A stretch of 5,812 nt of DNA from an uncultured Desulfobulbaceae bacterium. GTDB lineage: Bacteria; Desulfobacterota; Desulfobulbia; Desulfobulbales; Desulfobulbaceae. The stretch lies in the NCBI GenBank assembly GCA_945787305.1, contig CALZIH010000194.1, positions 1-5,812 of the forward strand, read 5' to 3'. The position numbers were made by a program, and so were the translations under genes. The notes beneath the pieces are model-generated. The model did no database searches, was not told the DNA's origin, and worked only from the letters and a program-made list of their open reading frames with translations. Of this stretch, positions 1 to 5,697 are shown piece by piece (within the stretch, counting starts at the first letter, position 1; the number at the start of each line of letters is the position of its first letter).

Positions 1-1273
1 GGGAGGGACGGGCCTGAATCTGGATTGCGGAATCGATCTTGAAATTTCCACGGGTGACAACCAGTTCCCCCTCCTCAAGTCCACTTCTTACCTGGTAGAA
101 GTTTCCTCGTCTTGGGCCGAGAATAATCTCGCGACCTACATAGACGCCTTCCTGCTCGGGGAGTTGCACATACACCAAAGCACGTTTGCCGGTGACAAGG
201 GGGGCCGAGGCCGGGATAAGCAGAGGAGCGTTTTCAGGGTCAGCGGCGCCCATGGTTGAAGCCGTTGCCCGGACAAACATACCAGGTTTGAGTTTTGCTT
301 CTGTATTGTCGACATTGAGACGGACCCGTACGGTCCTGGTTTTATTGTTTACCAGCGGATCTATATAGGCAACCTCGCCAAGAAAGGGGCTTCCCGGGTA
401 GGATTCGACGGTAAAGTGGACCTGCTGGCCAAGGGAGACGGCCTGCAGGTCTGACTCATAGGCCTCCAATATGACCCAGACCCGGTCGAGATCGGCAATG
501 GTATAGATGAGGCTGCCAGTCTTGACATACATACCTTCATTGACGTTCTTATTAATGACAATCCCACTCATGGGGGCGGTCAGCGTGATGTGGTCGGTGG
601 GGTTGCCACGTTTCTCGATCGCCTTCAGCTGGCTATTGCTGAGCCCTAGCAACCGTAATTTTTCCCTGCTAGCTTCCAGGGTGCGTTTGGCCGTTTTTCT
701 GATTATCTCATGTCCCGATTGCTCCGTTCGTTTGAGCGTTGCAGATGCCTGAATAAGCTCTGCCTGGGCGGTAATCAGTTCCGGACTGTATATCTTGGCC
801 ATCTGTTGTCCGCGCCGAACAAGGGACCCGGTGTAATCGACAAAGAGCTTATCGATACGGCCGGTTACCCAGGAGGTAATGGTCCCCACCCGGGTCTCAT
901 CATAGTCGACCTTCCCGACCATACGGATCTCAGAGGCTGCCTTGCTTCTGCTCACCGGTTGCACTTCGACCTGGGCCAGTTTCCTGGCCCGATCGTCAAA
1001 GGATATCTGACGCAGGCTCTGTTGATCGTCACTGCTTTCTTTTTCCACCTGGATGAGATCCATGAAGCAGATGGGGCATTGGCCGGGACCCGGCAGCTGT
1101 ATTTGTGGATGCATCGAACAGGTCCAGATAAATTCAGCTGCTTCTGAAGCGGATTCCTGAACATTTTCATGCTGATGTTCTGCTTCGTGTTCGGTGGTGG
1201 CAGCCCAGCCTGTTCCCATAAGCAGCAGGAACAAGGTGGAGAGAAGGATGAGGCGAAAGAATGTAGCCTGCAT
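1..1273 (-). CDS. cusB: CusB-type RND efflux periplasmic adaptor with N-terminal heavy-metal-binding domain (3' end beyond window)
   Basis: This is the periplasmic membrane-fusion subunit that would link an inner-membrane RND pump to the outer-membrane channel encoded upstream, for export of Cu(I)/Ag(I)-like metals. I translated the minus strand from ATG at 1273 and found 424 uninterrupted codons to the window edge with no stop. Residues 1-25 form a signal peptide (hydrophobic core, then GWAA). A short His-rich stretch follows (H29, H33, H35). Residues 49-74 form a heavy-metal-binding domain with TCSMHP (C52, M54, H55) and CPICFMDL (C66, C69, M71). The adaptor body follows: a lipoyl/barrel-sandwich half near 130-165 (WVTGRIDKLFVDYTG), a helical hairpin about 163-222, the second half near 228-262 (APMSGIVINKNVNEGMYV), and beta-barrel and membrane-proximal regions to the edge. 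The start is supported by AGAGG seven bases upstream, overlapping the stop codon of the preceding gene, which suggests coupled translation. The metal specificity is inferred from the family. E. coli CusB lacks the N-terminal domain. Confidence 0.93.
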   Translation of the reverse strand, partial: MQATFFRLILLSTLFLLLMGTGWAATTEHEAEHQHENVQESASEAAEFIWTCSMHPQIQLPGPGQCPICFMDLIQVEKESSDDQQSLRQISFDDRARKLAQVEVQPVSRSKAASEIRMVGKVDYDETRVGTITSWVTGRIDKLFVDYTGSLVRRGQQMAKIYSPELITAQAELIQASATLKRTEQSGHEIIRKTAKRTLEASREKLRLLGLSNSQLKAIEKRGNPTDHITLTAPMSGIVINKNVNEGMYVKTGSLIYTIADLDRVWVILEAYESDLQAVSLGQQVHFTVESYPGSPFLGEVAYIDPLVNNKTRTVRVRLNVDNTEAKLKPGMFVRATASTMGAADPENAPLLIPASAPLVTGKRALVYVQLPEQEGVYVGREIILGPRRGNFYQVRSGLEEGELVVTRGNFKIDSAIQIQARPS

Positions 1274-1280
1274 GATGATA

Positions 1281-1285
1281 CCTCT
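1281..1285 (-). promoter_or_regulatory. Ribosome binding site of the adaptor gene, overlapping the upstream stop codon
   Basis: The minus strand reads TAGAGG, where TAG is the stop codon of the small cysteine-rich gene and AGAGG is a Shine-Dalgarno match seven bases before the adaptor ATG. The overlap suggests that the two proteins are translationally coupled and made from one message. Confidence 0.6.
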
Positions 1286-1556
1286 ATTTTTCGGGCTCCA
1301 GTAATTCAGGTTCCTGGCCCATTTCTTTTAATTTGGCAAGATACTTTTCCGGATCCTTTTTAAATTCATCCGGGCAGGCCATACAGCAAAAGTAGACCCG
1401 TTGCCCTTTGTAATCCGCATACAGCTCTTTATTGACGATTGTACCACCCATAACCGGGCAGGTTGTTTGCGCTGCCGCAAAGGCGCCACCGGCAGCAGAA
1501 ATGAGAAGAGAAAAGCAGATTGTTGCAACCAATGTTAATTTCTTCCAGGTGTCCAT
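1284..1556 (-). CDS. Small secreted YHS/TRASH-like cysteine-rich protein, putative periplasmic metal-binding protein
   Basis: This is a 90-residue protein. Residues 1-29 form a signal peptide (Lys5-Lys6, hydrophobic stretch, GGAFAAA), so the product should be periplasmic. The mature part is a single small domain with CPVMGG (C33), an aromatic middle (YADYKGQRVYF), and FCCMAC (C57, C58, C61) followed by PDEFKKDPEKYL. The pattern C-X23-C-X3-C resembles the YHS/TRASH class of metal-binding domains. A charged tail ends the protein. An ATG at 1589 is possible in the same frame and adds 11 residues, but its only purine-rich stretch abuts the codon, whereas ATG 1556 has AGAGGA eight bases upstream and gives a normal signal peptide. 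The gene sits 100 bases after the outer-membrane gene and 10 bases before the adaptor gene, in the slot that cusF occupies in E. coli. A role as a metal chaperone or buffer for the pump is inferred and not shown. Confidence 0.85.
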   Translation of the reverse strand: MDTWKKLTLVATICFSLLISAAGGAFAAAQTTCPVMGGTIVNKELYADYKGQRVYFCCMACPDEFKKDPEKYLAKLKEMGQEPELLEPEK

Positions 1557-1564
1557 AAGTAAGA

Positions 1565-1570
1565 TCCTCT
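1565..1570 (-). promoter_or_regulatory. Ribosome binding site that selects the 1556 start of the small cysteine-rich gene
   Basis: AGAGGA on the minus strand lies eight bases before the ATG at 1556. It lies downstream of the alternative ATG at 1589, so it can only serve the shorter start. Confidence 0.6.
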
Positions 1571-1656
1571 TGGTTATGGTTTTGTGCATTCCTAACAGAA
1601 AATTGGTTCCTGTTATTTCAAGGCACCCTTAAGGCTACCTCAATTCATTGACACTT

Positions 1657-3021
1657 CTATTTTGACCAATCAGCCAGTGTTATATCCTTGTGGGCCTGCA
1701 ATTGGGCAATAGTAATAATATAGGACCACTGAGCCAGCGTTGTTCCGGTGCGGTTTTCCAGTCGAGCAATGGCCAGGGCGCGGTTGGCAGCGGCCCGGCT
1801 CTCAGACAGCTTGAAGTTCAACAGGCTTTTTTCCGCGTCAATGAGCTCAAGAATTGAAGACTGGCCGCTTTGAAATCCATTGATGGCGACCTCCAGTTGT
1901 TGTTCGACCTTGGGCAGTAACTCATCATTGTAGAGAGCAATTTTACGTTGGGAGGCACGATAGGCATAAAGGTAACGTTCTATCTCGGTAGCCAGTACTC
2001 GTTCCTTTTGTTGTCGCATGGCTTGTGCGGAGCTTATCATCGCTTCCTTTTCGGCAACCTTGCCATGGCGCCGGTCCCGGAAGACGGGAAGGTTGACCAT
2101 CAAACCGGCAATAATTGGATCTTTACCGCTGTCCGGTGGATTGCCGAATTCGGCCGAACCGGTGAAAATAGTTTTCAAGGAAACGTTGAAATCAGGGTAA
2201 AAATCCTTATCGGCAAGCTCTCTGCCTGTCTTCGCCTTGGCAATGCGCTCTTGAGCTTCATGAAGTAATGGGGCATTGGCCATGGCAAGGGTGAGTATTT
2301 CGTCATCTCCCATATTGAGGGTCACCTGTGGCAGCGAGGCTGGTATGGTTTGGGCACGTTCGCTTTCAATGCCGAGAAGGCCGTTGATGTGAATACGCAA
2401 CGGTTCCGCCTGGTCGGCCAGGGCCAGGTCTTTTTCTTCCAACTTGGCCAGTTCGATTTGAATCTTGAGGACATCAAAATAGGTGGTTTTCCCACCGGCA
2501 TAGCGACTCCGAGCAACACCTTCCAGGTAGCGGAGCAGTTCCAGATTATCGGACACCGTCTGCCGCGACAAGCCGAGAAATCCATATTCGATGTAGGCCT
2601 CTTTAACCTGTCTCGCCACATCCAGTTCAACGGCTGCAAGTTTTGCCGCGGCAATGGCGACATCGTGATTGCTCAGTTCTTGCAACAAGGAGAGTTTGCT
2701 GATCCAGGGAACAGACTGGCTAAGACTGACAGCCCCATTTTGCGGACCAGTCCTGGTTTCCACCGGCTCCAGGTAGTACTGGAGGCCGAGCTTGGGATCG
2801 GGCAGTATCCCTGCTTGACGAACGCGTTCTTTATTTGCGCGAAACTCGGCTCGAGCTGCCCGCAAACCATCGTTGCCGACCAGTGCCTGTTCAAGATAAC
2901 TTGCCAGAGAGGTATCTTCTTCACCAGCCGGGCAGGAAGCTGCAGTGGCAAGGATCAGGATCAGTGTTAAGGAAATGAATTGAGTTTTTCCCGCTATGGT
3001 TTTGATGGTCAGTAAACGCAT
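1657..3021 (-). CDS. cusC: TolC/CusC-type outer-membrane efflux protein
   Basis: This is the outer-membrane channel component of a tripartite RND efflux system, 454 residues from the start chosen here, close to the usual length of the OEP family. It begins with a signal peptide (MRLLTIKTIAGKTQF, then a long hydrophobic run ending LATAASC). Cys30 fits a loose lipoprotein signal pattern (A-A-S-C), and E. coli CusC is itself a lipoprotein, but ordinary cleavage is also possible. The mature protein shows the two-repeat OEP layout: SYLEQALVGNDGLRAARAE near the start, QSVPWISKLSLL in the CusC-like position, long amphipathic helices, and a second repeat with the FQSGQSSILELIDAEKSLL segment typical of the family. 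The frame is open upstream to ATG 3156, but those 45 extra residues precede the signal peptide and cross the proposed promoter, so ATG 3021 is preferred despite a weak ribosome site (GGA about seven bases before it). The small cysteine-rich gene and adaptor gene follow on the same strand. Confidence 0.9.
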   Translation of the reverse strand: MRLLTIKTIAGKTQFISLTLILILATAASCPAGEEDTSLASYLEQALVGNDGLRAARAEFRANKERVRQAGILPDPKLGLQYYLEPVETRTGPQNGAVSLSQSVPWISKLSLLQELSNHDVAIAAAKLAAVELDVARQVKEAYIEYGFLGLSRQTVSDNLELLRYLEGVARSRYAGGKTTYFDVLKIQIELAKLEEKDLALADQAEPLRIHINGLLGIESERAQTIPASLPQVTLNMGDDEILTLAMANAPLLHEAQERIAKAKTGRELADKDFYPDFNVSLKTIFTGSAEFGNPPDSGKDPIIAGLMVNLPVFRDRRHGKVAEKEAMISSAQAMRQQKERVLATEIERYLYAYRASQRKIALYNDELLPKVEQQLEVAINGFQSGQSSILELIDAEKSLLNFKLSESRAAANRALAIARLENRTGTTLAQWSYIITIAQLQAHKDITLADWSK

Positions 3022-3058
3022 AATAGTTCCAGAGAGTGTATGGTTCACGTATAGCATA

Positions 3059-3073
3059 CCAATTGGCGTGCCG
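3059..3073 (-). promoter_or_regulatory. Putative sigma54 (-24/-12) promoter for the efflux operon
   Basis: The minus strand reads CGGCACG, four bases, then TTGG, against the sigma54 consensus TGGCACG-N4-TTGC. Nine of eleven defined positions match and the GG-to-GG spacing is the required ten bases. The mismatches are the first T and the normally invariant C at -12. The transcription start would fall near 3047, about 26 bases before ATG 3021. The response regulator encoded immediately upstream belongs to the class that activates such promoters. An alternative is a sigma70 extended -10 (TGCTATACG, TATACG at 3048-3053), but no good -35 stands at the right distance. Confidence 0.55.
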
Positions 3074-3082
3074 GAATGTATG

Positions 3083-3100
3083 AAAAGAGGCCGTTGCCTC
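3083..3100 (-). terminator. Possible weak intrinsic terminator of the kinase-regulator operon
   Basis: On the minus strand a five-base stem GAGGC/GCCTC with a four-base AACG loop is followed directly by TTTT. It lies between the regulator gene and the efflux promoter, where a terminator for the upstream pair would make sense. The stem and the T-run are both short, so termination would be weak, and it may be coincidental. Confidence 0.3.
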
Positions 3101-3114
3101 ATTATTTGCTTGAA

Positions 3115-3126
3115 TTTAATATTAAA
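3115..3126. promoter_or_regulatory. A+T-rich palindrome between enhancer and promoter
   Basis: A perfect 12-base A+T palindrome (TTTAATATTAAA) lies inside a longer A+T-rich stretch (about 3101-3130), between the tandem repeats and the promoter. Intrinsically flexible or protein-bent DNA at this place is common in sigma54 promoters, where looping brings the activator to the polymerase. I found no clean IHF consensus, so bending is only inferred. Confidence 0.3.
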
Positions 3127-3185
3127 AAATCCTGGCACCAAGCTGAGGCTGATCACCGTCCGTAAAGAACGAAACAGAGAATTAG

Positions 3186-3220
3186 AGAATATTCTTTACT
3201 GCTGTGAAGAATATTCTTTA
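3186..3220. promoter_or_regulatory. Tandem palindromic operator: probable enhancer sites for the sigma54 response regulator
   Basis: Two identical 13-base copies of AGAATATTCTTTA occupy 3186-3198 and 3208-3220. Each contains the perfect palindrome AGAATATTCT, and in the second copy it extends to the 12-base AAGAATATTCTT. Their centres are 22 bases apart, about two helical turns, so dimers would bind on the same face of the DNA. They lie roughly 143 and 165 bases upstream of the predicted start of the efflux transcript, a typical distance for enhancer sites of NtrC-family activators. The adjacent gene encodes such an activator with a Fis-type DNA-binding end, making it the natural candidate ligand. 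The repeats are seen directly; the binding protein is inferred. Confidence 0.65.
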
Positions 3221-3230
3221 TTTTTTCCAG

Positions 3231-4574
3231 TTACTGATCGATGCCGAATTTTTCTAATCGGTAGATCAGGACGTGTCGTTGAATCTGCAAAAGTCGAGCG
3301 GCCTGTGAGCGGTTCCCTTTGGCCAGGGTCAGGGCCTGGGTAATGAGTGATTTTTCCACCTCTTCCAGGGAAATGCCTTCAGGCGGCAGCTGAAATTTTT
3401 CGGTTACACCCTGCGTACCATTGCCGGGAAGCAGGATATCCCGGTTTGAAATGTGTGGAGCTGAACGGAGGATTATGCTTCGTTCCACCACGTTCTGCAG
3501 CTCCCTGATGTTACCTGGCCAGTCATATTCCTGGAGCTTCTGTAATGCCTCGTTACTAAAGACTACCTCCGGTGGTGCATGATGTTTCTTTAAAAAATGG
3601 TGGACCAGGGCTGGAATGTCCTCTTTGCGTTCACGCAGAGGGGGCAGGTGAAGAGGAATGACCGATAATCTGTAATAGAGGTCTTCACGAAAGTCTCCCC
3701 TGCTGGTCGCATCCTGCAGGTTGCGGTTGCTGGCGGCAATTATGCGGACGTCTACTTCTTCTTCTCTGTACCCGCCCACGGCCTCAACTTTTTTTTCCTG
3801 CAGGATCCGCAAGAACTTGACTTGCATCTCCGGGTGCAATTCACCGATTTCATCTAGGAAAAGTGTGCCTCCGTCGGCCCGCTGAAATCGTCCCTGATGA
3901 TCCTTTATGGCACCGGTAAAAGCCCCTTTCACATGGCCGAACAGTTCAGACTCGATCAGGTTTTCGGCAATGGCTGCACAGTTGACGCCGATAAATGGTT
4001 CTTTGTGACGCGGGCTGTGTCGGTGGATCAACCGTGCCAGTACCTCCTTGCCGGTCCCGGATTCACCTGTAATCAGGACCGTTGCCGTTGATTCGGCAAC
4101 CTTCACTGCTGTTTGCAAGAGTTCGGCCATCGCCGAGTTGACCGTCTCCATGCCGGCCACCCCGGTGAGCCGGTTGATCTCTTCGGTCAGGTTATGGGTA
4201 CGGCGGCGTAGGTTGTGCATTTCCAGCGCCTTGGTGCAGGAGAGCCGCAGTGCCTCTCTGTCAAAAGGCTTGGTAATAAAAGTGAAGGCACCGAGGTGCA
4301 TGGCTCGAACAGCTAGTTCTATGGAGCCGAAAGCGGTGATGACGATCACCGGTACTTCAGGTGCGTCCTGCTTAATCTGCTGCAGGACCTCGAGGCCATC
4401 CATATCGCCCAACTGGATGTCGGTGACCACAATATCCGGCCCAATGGTGTTGAAAAGCGCAAGGCCTTCCTTGCCCGATGACGCGGCAGCCACGGTAAAT
4501 CCACCCTGGCTGAGATTATATTCCGTTTCCCGCAGCAGGCTGGTATCATCGTCATTCATCAGATGTGTACGCAT
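3231..4574 (-). CDS. Sigma54-dependent NtrC-family response regulator, probable activator of the efflux operon
   Basis: This 447-residue cytoplasmic transcription activator has three domains. The receiver (about 1-120) has the acidic pocket D9/D10, phospho-acceptor D52 (VVTDIQLGDMDG), T80 and K102. The central AAA+ sigma54-interaction domain (about 142-370) has Walker A GESGTGKE (170-177), the sigma54-contacting GAFTGA loop (217-222), Walker B TLFLDEI (D241, E242), a DLYYRL segment and WPGNIRELQN (352-361). The C-terminal Fis-type helix-turn-helix (about 402-447) has GNRSQAARLLQIQRHVLIYRLEKFGI. All catalytic motifs are intact. In-frame stop TAA lies 12 bases before the ATG at 4574, so no longer form exists; AAGGGAG three bases before the start is a strong but closely spaced ribosome site. 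The gene follows the kinase by 16 bases. Phosphorylated oligomers should open a sigma54 promoter, most plausibly that of the downstream efflux genes. It is ZraR/AtoC-like in layout, but I cannot assign an ortholog name. Confidence 0.95.
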   Translation of the reverse strand: MRTHLMNDDDTSLLRETEYNLSQGGFTVAAASSGKEGLALFNTIGPDIVVTDIQLGDMDGLEVLQQIKQDAPEVPVIVITAFGSIELAVRAMHLGAFTFITKPFDREALRLSCTKALEMHNLRRRTHNLTEEINRLTGVAGMETVNSAMAELLQTAVKVAESTATVLITGESGTGKEVLARLIHRHSPRHKEPFIGVNCAAIAENLIESELFGHVKGAFTGAIKDHQGRFQRADGGTLFLDEIGELHPEMQVKFLRILQEKKVEAVGGYREEEVDVRIIAASNRNLQDATSRGDFREDLYYRLSVIPLHLPPLRERKEDIPALVHHFLKKHHAPPEVVFSNEALQKLQEYDWPGNIRELQNVVERSIILRSAPHISNRDILLPGNGTQGVTEKFQLPPEGISLEEVEKSLITQALTLAKGNRSQAARLLQIQRHVLIYRLEKFGIDQ

Positions 4575-4577
4575 CGG

Positions 4578-4584
4578 CTCCCTT
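4578..4584 (-). promoter_or_regulatory. Ribosome binding site of the response regulator gene
   Basis: AAGGGAG on the minus strand lies only three bases before the ATG at 4574, in the 16-base gap after the kinase stop codon. The core is strong but the spacing is shorter than usual. The next in-frame ATG (4559) would remove part of the first receiver strand, so it is less likely. Confidence 0.45.
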
Positions 4585-4590
4585 GGTTAA

Positions 4591-5697
4591 TTACACCTGC
4601 ACGGGCAGTGAAACAGTAAAGGTCGCGCCATGGCCCTTTTTCGGACTATCCACGCTGATGGTGCCGCCATAGCTTTCAACAATACGGCTGCTGATGGCCA
4701 GGCCAAGACCTGTTCCCTCCTTTCGGGTGGAGAAAAAGGGTGTGAATATTTTACTGCGGTATTTTTCGGGAATACCTGGGCCATTATCCCTGAAGATAAT
4801 GTGTATTTTATCGTTATCTTGTTTTGTTTCAACTGTAATCCTACCATTTTTTTCCATGGCTTCACAGCTGTTTAACAGGAGGTTAATGAAGACCTGGGCC
4901 AACTTGTCACCGTCGACTAGAAAGTTGTCTGTCGGAGGCGGTAAGTTGGTCGTCAGGGTAATATTATTTTTATGAAAGTTATTTTCTAGTAATGTGGTCA
5001 CCCGTTCAAAGACCTGCGGTAGGGGCTCAAGGGATGGGCTTGCAGGGCCTGGCTCCTGCTTCCTTGAAAAACGAAGTACCTCCTCTACGGTAGTTGATAA
5101 GCGGCTGGTTTCTTTGAGCAGGATATCGGCAAATTCACGTTTAGGGTGCGTCGGAGGGAAGTCATCCGAGAGGATTTCAACGGCTCCCCTGATTGCGGCA
5201 AGCGGGTTTTTCACCTCATGGGCCAGGGAGGCGGAAAGCTGGCCAAGGGCAGAGAGTTTTTGGCTCGCACGTAGTTGCTCCTCCGCCTCAACAAGGGTGC
5301 TGGCTTGGGTGTGAAGTTTTTTATAGGATCGTTCCAGTCGGCTTGAAAGTACCTGGTATTTGATCCGGAGTTGTTTTTCCTTGGCTGCAATTGCGCCGAT
5401 AACAAAGCCTGCTCCGAAATAAAGTATAATTTCAGGAAGTTCGGAAAGGTATGCGCTTGGGCCAAGGTGATAAAAATGGCGAAGATGTGGGATAAAGGCG
5501 ATGGAGGTGCAGGCTGCCAGGATCACTCCCCCTCGAATACCATACAAAAGCGCAGCGACGACTATGGGGAGATAGCTGATCCGGCGGTAGATGTCATGGT
5601 AAATAACCTTGTCGGCAGGCGTATAGGTGTGGAGTAAACCAACAACGACCACTGTCAAAAACAACAGCAATATATAGATCTTATCCGTTTTTTCCAT
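4591..5697 (-). CDS. Membrane-bound sensor histidine kinase of the metal-efflux two-component system
   Basis: This 368-residue kinase would autophosphorylate on His160 and pass the phosphate to the regulator encoded 16 bases downstream. The N-terminal third is a compact membrane domain with hydrophobic segments near 8-23, 42-66 and 87-105 and only short loops. It carries YHDIYRRISYLPIVVAALLYG and a histidine cluster H71, H74, H77. There is no large periplasmic sensor domain and no PAS domain. A coiled-coil linker (about 105-150) leads to the HisKA domain with SLAHEVKNPLAAIRG (H160). The ATPase domain has the N box (INLLLNSCEA, N276), G1 (DNGPGIP, 304-310), F box (FTPFFSTR, 318-325) and G2 (GTGLGLA, 328-334), all intact. 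Two in-frame TAA codons a few bases upstream of the ATG at 5697 fix the start, although no clear ribosome site is visible. The signal is unknown; metal sensing is inferred from the neighbouring genes. Confidence 0.93.
   Translation of the reverse strand: MEKTDKIYILLLFLTVVVVGLLHTYTPADKVIYHDIYRRISYLPIVVAALLYGIRGGVILAACTSIAFIPHLRHFYHLGPSAYLSELPEIILYFGAGFVIGAIAAKEKQLRIKYQVLSSRLERSYKKLHTQASTLVEAEEQLRASQKLSALGQLSASLAHEVKNPLAAIRGAVEILSDDFPPTHPKREFADILLKETSRLSTTVEEVLRFSRKQEPGPASPSLEPLPQVFERVTTLLENNFHKNNITLTTNLPPPTDNFLVDGDKLAQVFINLLLNSCEAMEKNGRITVETKQDNDKIHIIFRDNGPGIPEKYRSKIFTPFFSTRKEGTGLGLAISSRIVESYGGTISVDSPKKGHGATFTVSLPVQV

Noticed and set aside
710..1147. Plus-strand open frame of 145 codons
   Set aside because: It is antisense to the adaptor gene, which is continuously open on the minus strand with recognisable motifs. 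No ribosome site or domain supports it.
1..1273. Possible broken adaptor gene, because only short complete open frames appear here
   Set aside because: Direct translation from ATG 1273 gives 424 codons without interruption to the edge. The gene is cut by the window and is not frameshifted.
1593..1615. TAACAG/CTGTTA inverted repeat between the outer-membrane gene and the small cysteine-rich gene
   Set aside because: The stem is six A+T-rich base pairs with an 11-base loop and no T-run on the minus strand, too weak to call a terminator or processing site.
2350..2970. Plus-strand open frame of 206 codons
   Set aside because: It lies wholly antisense to the outer-membrane efflux gene, whose own translation shows clear family features. 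The plus-strand product has no recognisable domain or signal, so it is a shadow frame.
3133..3149. Perfect sigma54 -24 box (TGGCAC) on the plus strand
   Set aside because: The matching -12 position reads AG rather than GC, and it points into the end of the regulator gene with no plus-strand gene to serve.
4048..4590. Plus-strand open frame of 180 codons
   Set aside because: It is antisense to the receiver and early AAA+ region of the response regulator. The low-complexity, Ser/Arg-rich product is typical of a shadow frame.
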